64,000 nt of DNA, taken from the NCBI RefSeq assembly GCF_005221325.1, contig NZ_CP039888.1, positions 434,001 through 498,000 of the forward strand, written 5' to 3'. A program made the translations under genes and the position numbers. Below are positions 28,560-38,124 of this stretch, in pieces; the stretch's first letter is position 1, and each line of letters begins with the position of its first letter. Under the pieces are notes generated by a model. The model made no database searches and had not been told where the DNA came from. It saw only the letters and a program-made list of their open reading frames with translations. This DNA comes from Agrobacterium tumefaciens (GTDB lineage: Bacteria > Pseudomonadota > Alphaproteobacteria > Rhizobiales > Rhizobiaceae).

Positions 28560-29486
28560 ATGGAGCAGGCTGGCAACGACAGCGTCACGATCATCCGCGC
28601 CGGGGAGGAAGTCCTCAAAGGCGATGGCGGCAGCGGCCATGAGCCGACATTCGGACTGGCGCTCGGCGGTGGCGGTGCCCGCGGCATCTGCCACATCAAC
28701 GTCGTCGAGGCGCTGGACGAACTCGGCATCCGGCCCGTGATGCTCTCCGGCTCATCCATCGGCTCCATCATCGGCGCGGGCATGGCAGCCGGCATGTCAG
28801 GCCGCGAAATCCGCGAATATACGCTCGAACTCATGGGTCGGAAGGGCTCGGTGGCAAACCGGCTTTGGAGCCTCGGTCCGGCATCGATGCGCCATGCCGC
28901 CCACGGTTTTCGCCTCGGCCAGTTTAATCTCGAACTCATCCTCCATGCCCTGATGCCGCAGGCCCTGCCCAAGGATTTTTCGGAACTTGCCATCCCGCTG
29001 AAGGTGATAACGACAGATTATTACGCCCAGACCGAAGTGGTGGTGGAAAGCGGCGAGATCATCCAGGCTCTGGCGGCATCGGCCGCCATCCCGGCGCTGT
29101 TCATGCCTGTTCGCATCGATGGCCGCATCATGATCGATGGCGGCATCTTCAATCCGGTCCCTTATGAGCATCTGCTTGAACACGCCGATATCGTCATCGG
29201 CGTCGATGTGGTCGGCGGCCCGGAAGGGGACGGCACCACCATGCCGAACCGTCTGGAGAGCCTGTTCGGCGCCAGCCAATTGATGATGCAGGCGGCGATT
29301 GCCCTGAAACTGAGGCTGCGCCCGCCGCACATTTTCCTGCGCCCGCCGGTGCACCGCTTCGGCGTACTGGATTTTTTGAAGTCGGAAGAGGTGTTGAATG
29401 CTTCGGCCGGCATCAAGGATGATCTGAAACGGCAGATCGAGATGCAGGTGGAGCTGTTTCATCGCGGGCAGGGCGTGGAGGCTTGA
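28560..29486 (+). CDS. Patatin-like phospholipase
   Basis: A lipid acyl hydrolase of about 308 residues. The patatin active site is complete: oxyanion loop GGGGARG, nucleophile in SGSSIGS (GxSxG), and catalytic Asp in DGGIFNPVP. There is no signal peptide, so it is probably cytoplasmic or membrane-associated, as in the RssA-like group. The start is uncertain: ATG at 28560 is used, GTG at 28551 is in frame and neither has a strong ribosome site. The true substrate is unknown. Confidence 0.88.
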   Translation: MEQAGNDSVTIIRAGEEVLKGDGGSGHEPTFGLALGGGGARGICHINVVEALDELGIRPVMLSGSSIGSIIGAGMAAGMSGREIREYTLELMGRKGSVANRLWSLGPASMRHAAHGFRLGQFNLELILHALMPQALPKDFSELAIPLKVITTDYYAQTEVVVESGEIIQALAASAAIPALFMPVRIDGRIMIDGGIFNPVPYEHLLEHADIVIGVDVVGGPEGDGTTMPNRLESLFGASQLMMQAAIALKLRLRPPHIFLRPPVHRFGVLDFLKSEEVLNASAGIKDDLKRQIEMQVELFHRGQGVEA

Positions 29487-29532
29487 ATATTCTCCACGAA
29501 CAAGCGGTGTTCTCCCAGCCAGTGCCTTTGAA

Positions 29533-31362
29533 TCACAACGAAACTTCCGTCTCGCTATCCTCCACATCCTCTTCTTCCTCCCGCTTCTCCGCCTTGTTCT
29601 TCGGCTTCATCAGCGGTTCCGGCTTCACTTCGCGCACGGGCTTGTTGTGCAGCATCTGCCGTCCGGCGGCGAGGCCCTCGACAGCCTGAAGCTCCAGCCG
29701 CTGTTCGTCGCGTTCGCGGATGTCGTCGGAGATGGCGAGCGCCCTTTCGGTGTCCATATCCAGCCCTTCGAGAATGCGCCTGCCGAACAGCAGGCCGGAT
29801 TCTAGCGTCTCGCGGATTTCGTATTCCACGCCCTTTTTCCTGAGGTCGAGGGAATGCACGCGGTCATAGGAGCGGGCATAGATGCGCACGCTTGGAAATT
29901 CCGACTGGATCATGTCGATGATACGGTCGGTGACCTCTTTCTTGTGGGTGCAGACCGCCACCAGATCGGCGCGTTCGATACCGGCGGCGATCAGCACATC
30001 CTTGCGGGTGCCATCCCCGAAAAAGATGCGGAACCCAAAACGGGCGGCCTGACGCACACGGTCGGCGGAGCTGTCGATGACGGTGACGTCGCGTCCGCCG
30101 GCCAGAAGAATTTGCGACGCGATCTGACCGAAGCGGGAAAAGCCGATCATCAGCACATCCGCGCCGGCCCCGTCGAAATCCTCCTCAAGCTTGTCCTCTT
30201 CCGCATCCTCCGCCGTCAGACGCCGTGAAATCACCGCCAGAACCGGCGTCAGCGCCATGGAGAGCGTGACAACGGCGACAAGGATCGAGGCCGTCGCCTG
30301 CGGAAACAGCCCGGATGCGGCGGCCGTGGTGAAAAGCACGAAACCGAATTCGCCACCCTGCGCCAGAAGCAGCGCAATGCGGCTTGATGCATAACGCGAC
30401 GAACCGGCAATGCGGCAAAGGCCATAGATCAGGGCCGCCTTCACCGCCATCATGACAGGCACGGCGATCAGGATGAGGACAATATGCTCGTAAACGATCT
30501 TGATGTGCAGCGACATGCCGACGGCCATGAAAAACAGCGCGAGGAACAGGCCGCGAAACGGCTCTATATCGGCCTCCAGCTCATGCCGGTAAGAAGATTC
30601 CGACAGCATGAGCCCCGCCAGCAGCGCACCCATGCCCATCGATAAGCCCACCATCTCCATGATGGCGGCCGCACCGATGACGACGAAGAGGGCGGCCGCG
30701 ATCATCACTTCGCGCGCACCCGTGCGGGCGATGATCTGGAACATCGGCGTCAGAAGATAACGACCCGCCAGCACCATGCCCGCCACCGCGACGACCGAGG
30801 CGACGAGATCGGACACCATCGAATCCGTCGGCACATCCGGCCGGTTGGAGAGAATGGTGACGAGCGCAAGCAGCGGTACGATGGCGAGATCCTGAAACAG
30901 AAGGATCGAAAAGGAGCGGTTGCCGTGCCGCGTGTTCATGTAGCCATCGTCTTCGAGAATCTGCAGCGCAAATGCCGTGGAGGAAAGCGCAAGGCCGAAA
31001 CCTGCAACCACGCTTCCGCGCGCGTCGATCAGCCCCGCCCACCAGGCAATTGCCGCCAGCGCGCTGCCCGTCACCAGCACCTGCGCCAGTCCGAGACCTA
31101 AAATATCGCGCCGCATCTGCCAGATGCGCGAGGGTTTTAGTTCGAGGCCGATGATGAACAGCAGGAAAACGACGCCGAGTTCCGAGACGTTGAAGATGTC
31201 CTTCGCATCGGTGACCAGATGCAGGAACGGCCCGATGATGATGCCGGCCACCAGATAACCGAGCACGGTGCCGAGCCCGAGCTTGCGGAAAACCGAAGCC
31301 GCGATGACCGCGCCGGCCAGAAGCAGCAATGGTTCGGAAAAGAGAGCGTCGTGCTCGGTCAT
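29533..31362 (-). CDS. Kef-type monovalent cation:proton antiporter (CPA2)
   Basis: A 609-residue potassium efflux or exchange protein. The N-terminal 390 residues hold about 12 membrane segments with the CPA2 core (LGTVLGYLVAGIIIGP, FLLFIIGLELKPSRIW, SILLFQDLAIVPLLA). A cytoplasmic TrkA-N/RCK domain follows (ADVLMIGFSRFGQIASQILL, a Rossmann loop for nucleotide). The C-terminus is acidic and highly charged (KREEEEDVEDSE). Homology cannot separate KefB from KefC. A glutathione-controlled KefF/KefG partner is not next to it. Confidence 0.9.
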   Translation of the reverse strand: MTEHDALFSEPLLLLAGAVIAASVFRKLGLGTVLGYLVAGIIIGPFLHLVTDAKDIFNVSELGVVFLLFIIGLELKPSRIWQMRRDILGLGLAQVLVTGSALAAIAWWAGLIDARGSVVAGFGLALSSTAFALQILEDDGYMNTRHGNRSFSILLFQDLAIVPLLALVTILSNRPDVPTDSMVSDLVASVVAVAGMVLAGRYLLTPMFQIIARTGAREVMIAAALFVVIGAAAIMEMVGLSMGMGALLAGLMLSESSYRHELEADIEPFRGLFLALFFMAVGMSLHIKIVYEHIVLILIAVPVMMAVKAALIYGLCRIAGSSRYASSRIALLLAQGGEFGFVLFTTAAASGLFPQATASILVAVVTLSMALTPVLAVISRRLTAEDAEEDKLEEDFDGAGADVLMIGFSRFGQIASQILLAGGRDVTVIDSSADRVRQAARFGFRIFFGDGTRKDVLIAAGIERADLVAVCTHKKEVTDRIIDMIQSEFPSVRIYARSYDRVHSLDLRKKGVEYEIRETLESGLLFGRRILEGLDMDTERALAISDDIRERDEQRLELQAVEGLAAGRQMLHNKPVREVKPEPLMKPKNKAEKREEEEDVEDSETEVSL

Positions 31363-31478
31363 GCGGGCGAACTTTCAAATAGGGTGGCGATGGAGCCGTT
31401 CGGACGGAGAAAGCGGCGTTTCGCCCTTGATGCGGGGTTCTCGGCACAATAAATGGAACAGGAATGAAAGGCCAACTC

Positions 31479-32825
31479 ATGTCCTCAGAAATAGATTCTT
31501 CCAAACTTCTCGATCGCGCCAGCGAACTTGTCGATCTCGCCCGCGCCGCCGGTGCGGATGAGGCGGATGCCGTTGTCGTCCGCTCCCGTTCACAATCGGT
31601 CGGCGTGCGGCTTGGCAAGGTGGAAAGCACCGAATCCTCCGAAAGCGACGATTTTTCCCTGCGCGTCTTCGTGGGACGCCGGGTGGCGAGCGTTTCGGCC
31701 AATCCGGGCTTTGATCTGAAGACCCTCGCCGAACGGGCCGTCGCCATGGCGAAGGTCTCGCCTGAAGACCCCTTTGCCTGCCTTGCGGACAAGGAGCGGC
31801 TGGCGACATCCTATGACGATCTCCAGCTTTTTGACGCGACGGAAGTTTCGGCGGATCAGCTTCGGGAAGCGGCGCTGGCTTCGGAAGAGGCGGCGCTGGC
31901 GGTCAAGGGCGTCAGCAATTCCTCCGGCGCCGGCGCATCGAGCGGCATGGGCGGGCTCGTGCTGGCCACCTCACACGGCTTTTCGGGCAGCTATATGGGC
32001 AGCCGCTTCGGCCGCTCCGTCAGCGTCATCGCCGGCGAAGGCACGAAGATGGAGCGCGACTATGATTTCGACAGCCGCCTTTATTATGCCGATCTCGATG
32101 CGGCCGAAGAGATTGGTCGCCGCGCCGGGGAAAAAGTGGTGCGGCGCGTCGGCCCGCGCCAGGTCGATACCGGCAGCAACATCACGGTGGTATTCGATCC
32201 ACGCATCGCCCGCGGTTTCGTCGGCGCCATTGCCGGCGCCATCAACGGCGCCTCGGTTGCCCGCAAGACCAGCTTCCTGCGTGATAAAATGGGTCAGCAG
32301 GTTTTGAAAAAGGGCCTTCATCTCACCGACGATCCGCAGATCGTGCGCGGCCCGTCCTCCCGTCCCTTTGATGGCGAAGGTGTCCGGGGCGAGAAGATGA
32401 CGATGATCGAGGACGGTGTTTTGAAACACTGGTTCCTCTCCACCTCGGCGGCGCGGGAACTCGGTCTTGAAACCAACGGCCGCGGCGTGCGCGGCGGCAC
32501 CTCGGTCTCGCCGGCCTCCACCAATCTGGCGTTGGAACCGGGCGACCTATCGCCGGAAGAATTGCTGGCGCAGGTTGGGTCAGGTTTTTACGTCACCGAA
32601 CTGATTGGCCACGGCGCCAACATGCTGACAGGCGAGTATAGCTGCGGTGCCAGCGGCTTCTGGATCGAGAACGGTGAAAAATCCTTCGCCGTGTCCGAAG
32701 TCACCATCGCGTCCAACCTGAAGGACATGTTCATGCGGGTGACGCCTGCCAGTGATATCGACCGCAAATACGGTGTCGCGGCACCGACGCTCGCCATCGA
32801 AGGCATGACGATCGCCGGCAAGTGA
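31479..32825 (+). CDS. pmbA: TldD/PmbA-family metalloprotease subunit PmbA (TldE)
   Basis: Partner of TldD in a heteromeric protease that trims unfolded peptides and matures some peptide antibiotics. It has 448 residues from the ATG at 31479, with AAAGG 8 nt upstream; the ATG at 31464 has no proper site. PmbA hallmarks are VGVRLGKVESTESSES near the start, then SGAGASSGMGG and LIGHGANMLTGEYSCGASGFWIENG. It lacks the HExxxH zinc site, as expected for the PmbA rather than the TldD subunit. No tldD lies nearby. Confidence 0.9.
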   Translation: MSSEIDSSKLLDRASELVDLARAAGADEADAVVVRSRSQSVGVRLGKVESTESSESDDFSLRVFVGRRVASVSANPGFDLKTLAERAVAMAKVSPEDPFACLADKERLATSYDDLQLFDATEVSADQLREAALASEEAALAVKGVSNSSGAGASSGMGGLVLATSHGFSGSYMGSRFGRSVSVIAGEGTKMERDYDFDSRLYYADLDAAEEIGRRAGEKVVRRVGPRQVDTGSNITVVFDPRIARGFVGAIAGAINGASVARKTSFLRDKMGQQVLKKGLHLTDDPQIVRGPSSRPFDGEGVRGEKMTMIEDGVLKHWFLSTSAARELGLETNGRGVRGGTSVSPASTNLALEPGDLSPEELLAQVGSGFYVTELIGHGANMLTGEYSCGASGFWIENGEKSFAVSEVTIASNLKDMFMRVTPASDIDRKYGVAAPTLAIEGMTIAGK

Positions 32826-32918
32826 TGTGGCCTGCGGGTTGTTTTCGCGGGCGCTTTATGTGCAAGTGCGAAGAGAAAAACGGGCGCGCCGTTTGAGGCG
32901 TGCGGAAAAGACGGCAAA

Positions 32919-33725
32919 ATGAACGATATGGCTGAGGCCCGCTGGGCCTCCGATTTGAGGCTGGTTCTCGGAGCCGCCCGCAAGGCGGGCGAGACGGCGC
33001 TGGGTTTCTTCCGCAAAGACCCCGAGGTATGGTGGAAGAATGACGGGCTTTCGCCTGTTAGCGCGGCCGATTATGCCGCCAACGAAATTCTCGAAACCAT
33101 TCTCCGCTCCGCCCGGCCGGATTACGGCTGGCTTTCCGAAGAGACGGACGATGATACGGAGAGGCTGTCCCGCTCCACCGTCTTCGTGGTCGATCCCATC
33201 GACGGAACCCGAGCTTTCATCGGCGGCAGGGATACCTGGTGTGTCAGCGTTGCGGTGGTGCATGAGGGGAGGCCGGTTGTCGGTGTACTCGTCGCGCCGG
33301 CGCTGGCGGAGGAGTTCACCGCGGTGGAAGGCGGCGTGGCGTTGAAGAACGGAGATGCCATCTCGGCAACCCGTGACAATGGCGGAACCTTCCATCTTGC
33401 CGCAGCGGCGGAAGCGATCGCGCATCTGCCGGAAGCCTTGCGAAACACCGTGGAGCGCATTCCGCACGTCCCCTCGCTCGCCTACCGGCTGGCCATGGTC
33501 GCGGATGGCCGCATCGATGGAACGCTGGTCAAGGCGAACTCGCATGAGTGGGATCTCGCCGCAGCCGATCTCATACTCGAGCGGTCCGGCGGCCAGCTTG
33601 TCGGCCTTGATGGCAAACCTCTGATGTACAATCGCCGCGAGGTGAACCACCCCGCATTGTGCGCCGCAGCAGATTATGCACTGCCTGCACTTTTGAAAGC
33701 GTTTTCACACCTGTCTGACAGTTGA
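32919..33725 (+). CDS. Inositol monophosphatase-family enzyme, CysQ-like
   Basis: A Mg-dependent phosphatase of 268 residues. Metal-binding motifs are intact: WLSEETDDD, then VDPIDGTRAFIGG, and WDLAAADLILERSGG near the C-terminus. Within the superfamily it resembles CysQ-type 3'(2'),5'-bisphosphate nucleotidases, which recycle PAP in sulfate assimilation, but inositol-phosphatase activity is possible. It precedes DUF4170 and waaA, so it may share their message. Confidence 0.87.
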   Translation: MNDMAEARWASDLRLVLGAARKAGETALGFFRKDPEVWWKNDGLSPVSAADYAANEILETILRSARPDYGWLSEETDDDTERLSRSTVFVVDPIDGTRAFIGGRDTWCVSVAVVHEGRPVVGVLVAPALAEEFTAVEGGVALKNGDAISATRDNGGTFHLAAAAEAIAHLPEALRNTVERIPHVPSLAYRLAMVADGRIDGTLVKANSHEWDLAAADLILERSGGQLVGLDGKPLMYNRREVNHPALCAAADYALPALLKAFSHLSDS

Positions 33726-33786
33726 CGTTTGCCGGGAAATCCCGCAGATGAAGGCCTCTCTCAGCGTTTAAGAAAGAGATAAAGAC

Positions 33787-34026
33787 ATGACGGAAACTGG
33801 CAAACCGAAACAGCTGCTGCACCTCGTCTTCGGCGGCGAACTTGAAAACCTTCAGGATGTTCAGTTCCGGGATTTGAACGCGCTCGATATCGTCGGCATC
33901 TATCCGGATTACGCTTCCGCGCTTACCGCATGGAAGTCCAAGGCGCAGATGACTGTTGATAACGCCCATATGCGTTATTTTATCGTGCATATGCACCGTC
34001 TTCTCAATCCAGACGACAAAAATTGA
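33787..34026 (+). CDS. DUF4170 protein
   Basis: A 79-residue soluble protein (KQLLHLVFGGELENLQD, DIVGIYPDYASALTAWKSKA, MRYFIVHMHRLLNPD). It matches DUF4170, a small domain found widely in alphaproteobacteria, often beside Kdo and lipid A genes as here. The final FIVHMHRLL gives it a compact alpha/beta look. No biochemical role is known to me. Confidence 0.85.
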   Translation: MTETGKPKQLLHLVFGGELENLQDVQFRDLNALDIVGIYPDYASALTAWKSKAQMTVDNAHMRYFIVHMHRLLNPDDKN

Positions 34027-34240
34027 GTCCTTTTCCCCTTGCGTTGTAATACTATTGGGTGAAGGCGGTTTTTCCCGTGATTCCTGCGCTAGAGGTGTAG
34101 GCCGGGAACACCGGGGCGAGAAAATGTGATCGCGCTTTCATTTCCGATGACAAAAAATGACGCAATTTAAGAAGAAGTAGGCGGCGACAACAACAAGAAC
34201 AGGGGCAGGCATTGCGCGGAATGATCAAGGGCAGAATGTC

Positions 34241-35563
34241 ATGAGCAGCCGTATCGCACGTTTCGCTCTTTCCGGTTACCGGATCGCCGGTATCGCCGCC
34301 TATCCCTTTGCCAAGCCCTATCTTTCCTATCGGGCGGCGAAGGGCAAGGAAGACAAGCGCCGCCGGCTTGAACGTTTCGGTTACGCCAGCGCCGAGCGCC
34401 CGCGCGGCCCGCTCGTCTGGTTTCATGCCGCAAGTGTCGGCGAAACGCTTGCCCTCATCCCGCTCATCCGTGAAATCCGCAAGCGCGATATCTTCGTGCT
34501 TCTGACCACCGGCACCGTCACGTCGGCTGAACTCACCCGCACCCGGCTTGGTGACGACGTGATCCACCAATATGTGCCGCTCGACATCAAGATCGCGGTC
34601 AACCGTTTCCTTACCTATTGGGCGCCGGATGCCGCCATAACAGCTGAATCGGAAATCTGGCCGGTGACGATGATGGAGCTGGAGCGCAGGCACATCCCGC
34701 AAATCCGGGTCAATGCACGCCTCTCCGACCGTTCTTTCGATCGCTGGAAAGCCCGCTACGACATTGCGGAATCGCTGTTTTCCAAGCTGGCGCTGGTTGT
34801 TGCGCAATCCGATCTCGATGCCGAACGTTTCCGTGATCTCGGCTCGTGGCCGGTGGTGATTTCGGGTAACCTCAAGGGCGACACCGATCCGCCGCCCTGT
34901 GACGAGGCGCTGCTGGAGGGCTATCGCAAGCAGGTCGGCAATCGCAAGACATGGGCGGCGATCTCCACCTTCGATGGAGAAGAGAAGGCGGCGGCCACCG
35001 TGCATGCCGCGATCAAGTCGCGCAATGGCCAGCTGACCATTATCGTGCCACGCCATCCCGAGCGCGGCGATGAGGTGGAAGCCATGCTGAAGGGCATGAA
35101 CCTTTCCGTCGCCCGCCGCAGCCGCAATGATGTGATCACGCCGGAAACCGATATTTTCCTCGGCGACTCCATCGGCGAAATGGGGCTTTACCTGCGGCTG
35201 ACCGAGCTTGCCTTTGTCGGCCGGTCGCTGACGGCGGAAGGCGGGCAGAACCCGCTGGAGCCGGCCATGCTCGGCTGTGCCGTGCTCTCTGGCGCGCATG
35301 TGCAGAATTTTCGTGAAGCCTATCAGAAGCTGATCCGCGCCGGCGGCGGCCGCATCATCCGTGATGTCGAAATGCTGGCGAAGGCGGTGCATTATCTGCT
35401 GGTCAATGACAATGAGCGTTACAAGATGATCGACGCCGGCAACCGGGTCATTCAGGATATGCGCGGCGCGCTGTCCTCCACCGTCAAGGCGCTGGAGCCC
35501 TATATCAACCCGCTTACCGTTTCGGCCAAGCTGCAACCGCGGAGCGCCATCGGTTCATGGTAG
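34241..35563 (+). CDS. waaA: 3-deoxy-D-manno-octulosonic acid transferase (Kdo transferase)
   Basis: Adds Kdo to the lipid A precursor at the inner membrane. The 440-residue protein has an N-terminal membrane anchor (GYRIAGIAAYPFAK), the GT30 substrate site VWFHAASVGETLALIPLIR with the catalytic Glu, and the CMP-Kdo-binding C-terminal fold (IIVPRHPERGDE, GGQNPLEPAMLGCAVLSG). Its 3' end overlaps the next gene by 7 bp, and lpxK follows, giving a lipid A core group. Confidence 0.95.
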   Translation: MSSRIARFALSGYRIAGIAAYPFAKPYLSYRAAKGKEDKRRRLERFGYASAERPRGPLVWFHAASVGETLALIPLIREIRKRDIFVLLTTGTVTSAELTRTRLGDDVIHQYVPLDIKIAVNRFLTYWAPDAAITAESEIWPVTMMELERRHIPQIRVNARLSDRSFDRWKARYDIAESLFSKLALVVAQSDLDAERFRDLGSWPVVISGNLKGDTDPPPCDEALLEGYRKQVGNRKTWAAISTFDGEEKAAATVHAAIKSRNGQLTIIVPRHPERGDEVEAMLKGMNLSVARRSRNDVITPETDIFLGDSIGEMGLYLRLTELAFVGRSLTAEGGQNPLEPAMLGCAVLSGAHVQNFREAYQKLIRAGGGRIIRDVEMLAKAVHYLLVNDNERYKMIDAGNRVIQDMRGALSSTVKALEPYINPLTVSAKLQPRSAIGSW

Positions 35564-36294
35564 CGGATATCGAACTTGATGCGGCGCAGTCGATCGCCGC
35601 TGTGCTCTTCGACAAGGACGGCACGCTTCTAGGCTATGATGCCAGCTGGGGACCGGTGAACCGCGAACTCGCGTCGATTGCCGCCAAGGGCGACGCCGCA
35701 CTCGCCGACCGGCTTCTTGCCGCCTGCGGCATGGACCCCGTCACCGGCCATGTTGTGCCGGACAGCCTGCTCGCCGCCGGCAATACGGCGGAAATCGTTG
35801 CCGGTCTGGTCGCTGCCGGCTCGCCCTGCGATGTTGTCGAACTGACCCAACGCCTCGACCGGCTGTTCACCGAAGCTGCGGATAAATCCGTGCCGGTCAC
35901 CGATCTCAAGGCGTTTTTCGCAAGGCTGAAGGCGCGGGGCTACAAGCTCGGCATCGCCTCCAGCGACAATGAAAACTCCATCCGTCAGACCGCCATCCGC
36001 TTCGGTTTCGAAGCAGATATCGATTTCGTCGCGGGTTATGACAGCGGTTACGGCACCAAGCCGCAGCCCGGCATGGTTCTGGGTTTCTGCGAAGCGATCG
36101 GTTTTCCGCCGGAACGCGTGGCAGTTGTCGGTGACAATAATCACGATCTGCACATGGCGAAAAATGCGGGTGCGGGTCTGCGCATCGCCGTGCTGACCGG
36201 AACCGGCTCGCGCGAAAGCCTTGGTGCGGATGCGCATTATTGCTTTGATGACATTACCGGGCTTGAGGCGCTGCTGCCGGAACGGGTTGTTTAA
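35557..36294 (+). CDS. HAD-family phosphatase (phosphoglycolate phosphatase-like)
   Basis: A 245-residue HAD hydrolase. Motif I is VLFDKDGTLLGYDASW, motif II is GIASSDNENS, motif III is the Lys in GYGTKPQPGM, and motif IV is VAVVGDNNHDLHMA. The alpha-helical cap (about 25-110) puts it in subfamily I with Gph-like phosphatases. It starts within waaA (7-bp overlap). That placement between waaA and lpxK suggests a substrate connected with envelope sugars, but this is only inference from position. Confidence 0.87.
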   Translation: MVADIELDAAQSIAAVLFDKDGTLLGYDASWGPVNRELASIAAKGDAALADRLLAACGMDPVTGHVVPDSLLAAGNTAEIVAGLVAAGSPCDVVELTQRLDRLFTEAADKSVPVTDLKAFFARLKARGYKLGIASSDNENSIRQTAIRFGFEADIDFVAGYDSGYGTKPQPGMVLGFCEAIGFPPERVAVVGDNNHDLHMAKNAGAGLRIAVLTGTGSRESLGADAHYCFDDITGLEALLPERVV

Positions 36295-36314
36295 GAAGGA
36301 ACCACCTATCTCTT

Positions 36315-36430
36315 CCGTCATTCCGGCCTCGAGCCGGAATCCAGCCAGCCCAAGTCCTTGGGCTGAAAAAGACTCTTCCCGCCGCGCAGACGCGCGCCGG
36401 ATGGATTCCGGCTCGAGGCCGGAATGACGG
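36315..36430. repeat. Palindromic intergenic element, family 1, copy A
   Basis: Bounded by CCGTCATTCCGGC and its reverse complement GCCGGAATGACGG. It contains an internal hairpin GCCCAAG-TC-CTTGGGC and a CGC-rich centre. About 116 bp, between the HAD gene and lpxK. The same element recurs at 37590-37705 and 54461-54573. Confidence 0.85.
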
Positions 36431-36530
36431 AGAGCTTTTTTGCAATTTACGGTTTTTTCTGGCAAACAACCTCCCAGATATGAAATGGCGAACGGAAAGC
36501 CGTGGGCGACGCGGCCGGGAGCGGGAATAG

Positions 36531-37571
36531 ATGGTTTCTGAAGCGCCGCCCTTCTGGTGGCAGAAAGCAGGCTGGCAGGCATGGCTCCTGTCGCCTTTCT
36601 CGCTTCTCTACGGCAAGGTCGCCGGCCGGCGCATGCGGACGGCAAAACGGGCAAGCGTTCCCGTTCCGGTCATCTGCATCGGCAATTTCACGGTCGGCGG
36701 GGCGGGCAAGACGCCGACGGCGATGGCCATCGCCAGGGCCGCCCTTGCAAGGGGATTGAAGCCCGGTTTCCTCAGCCGCGGTTATGGCGGCACGCTTGAC
36801 GTCACCACACTTGTCGATGCGCAGCACCATCGCGCCGCCGATGTCGGAGATGAGCCTCTTCTCCTGGCGCGCGAGGCGGTAACGGTGATTTCGCGCCGAC
36901 GCGTGGAGGGTGCCCACCGGCTGGTGAAGGAAGGCGTCGATCTCATCATCATGGATGACGGTTTCCAGAGCGCCCGCCTGACGCTGGATTACGCGCTCGT
37001 CGTCATCGATACGCTGCGCGGCATCGGCAATGGCCATCTCGTGCCGGGCGGCCCGGTGAGGGCGCCGCTGGCCGAACAGATGCGGCAGATGACCGGACTG
37101 CTGAAGGTGGGGAAGGGCCACGCGGCCGATCCGCTGGTGAGGCAGGCGGCAAAGGCCGCCAAACCCGTCTTTGTTGCCGCGATCACGCCGCGGGAGCCGG
37201 AGGATTTCAGGGGCAAGCGCGTGCTGGCTTTCGCTGGCATCGCCGATCCGGCGAAATTCTATCGCACCGTCGAGGCGCTAGGCGGCGACATCGTGGTGAG
37301 CCGCTCCTTCGCGGATCATCACCATTTCAGCGATGACGAAATCGACGATCTCCTCAAGGATGCCCGCAAGGAAAATTTGCAGCTGGTGACGACCGCCAAG
37401 GATGCCGTGCGGCTCAACGGGCATCACGGCCGGGCGGAAGAGCTGCTGTGGAACAGTCAGGTGATCGAGATCGACATGGTGTTCGATGATCCCAATGCGG
37501 CTTCGACGATCATCGATGCCGCGATCCAGCATTGCCGCGCCCGCCTGTTGCGGGAAAATGCGCGGTCGTAA
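36531..37571 (+). CDS. lpxK: Tetraacyldisaccharide 4'-kinase
   Basis: Phosphorylates the 4' position of the lipid A disaccharide, 346 residues. The P-loop is in [18 protein letters not shown] near residue 60, followed by GFLSRGYGG, the [10 protein letters not shown] segment and [10 protein letters not shown]. An N-terminal amphipathic helix ([15 protein letters not shown]) is the membrane-docking element. It belongs to the waaA-HAD-lpxK group; copies of one palindromic repeat lie immediately before and after it. Confidence 0.96.
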   Translation: MVSEAPPFWWQKAGWQAWLLSPFSLLYGKVAGRRMRTAKRASVPVPVICIGNFTVGGAGKTPTAMAIARAALARGLKPGFLSRGYGGTLDVTTLVDAQHHRAADVGDEPLLLAREAVTVISRRRVEGAHRLVKEGVDLIIMDDGFQSARLTLDYALVVIDTLRGIGNGHLVPGGPVRAPLAEQMRQMTGLLKVGKGHAADPLVRQAAKAAKPVFVAAITPREPEDFRGKRVLAFAGIADPAKFYRTVEALGGDIVVSRSFADHHHFSDDEIDDLLKDARKENLQLVTTAKDAVRLNGHHGRAEELLWNSQVIEIDMVFDDPNAASTIIDAAIQHCRARLLRENARS

Positions 37572-37589
37572 TTGTGGAGCAACAATATT

Positions 37590-37705
37590 CCGTCATACCG
37601 GCCTTGAGCCGGTATCCAGTCAGCCCAAGTCCTTGGGCTGAAAGAACTCTCTCCGACGCGCAGACGCGCATCGGCTGTATTCCGGCTCAAGGCCGGAATG
37701 ACGGA
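37590..37705. repeat. Palindromic intergenic element, family 1, copy B
   Basis: Same layout as 36315-36430: CCGTCATACCGGC ends, internal GCCCAAG-TC-CTTGGGC, CGC-rich middle. It starts 19 bp after the lpxK stop and could act as transcript end or 3' protection for lpxK. Confidence 0.85.
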
Positions 37706-37752
37706 AGAGGGATGTGTCCGAAAACCAAATCATAGTGCGCTACAGCGCGCGT

Positions 37753-37974
37753 TCAGGCCGGCAAACCGCCAGCCTTCCGCTCAGCCTCCAGCGAAGCCGC
37801 CGCATCCACATAGGCCTCCTGTCGCGCTACGCTCCAGTAGCGCAACTCGTCGAGCGGGATGGTCTTGGCCGTCACGGCGCAGATGACATGCGAGCCGGTC
37901 TGGACGATGCGGAAATCACCGTCGAGATATTCGATGACGGCGAGGCGGTTGCCGCCTCCTTCAAATCTGTTCAT
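37753..37974 (-). CDS. DUF2093 protein
   Basis: A 73-residue protein starting at 37974 (MNRFEGGGNRLAVIEYLDGD). Its segments YLDGDFRIVQTGSHVICAVT and IPLDELRYWSVARQEAYVDA match DUF2093, a small family of alphaproteobacteria with no known role. The longer frame to 38043 adds an arginine-rich stretch that looks non-coding. It converges with lpxK. Confidence 0.85.
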   Translation of the reverse strand: MNRFEGGGNRLAVIEYLDGDFRIVQTGSHVICAVTAKTIPLDELRYWSVARQEAYVDAAASLEAERKAGGLPA

Positions 37975-38124
37975 CCGTTTTCGTCTCCTGCTCTGTCCTG
38001 TCAGGGCACCCAGTCCGAAACGGCGTAGCGTTTTCCTGAACAATCCGGATGCTCCAATGTCCTAGATTTATATAGCCGGGCGCAGCGCAAGGCCAGCCCC
38101 GCCGCTCGCGCATGCTTGAAGGCG

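Noticed and set aside
34052-35536. A 494-codon minus-strand frame opposite waaA
   Set aside because: Shadow frame; waaA motifs are on the plus strand.
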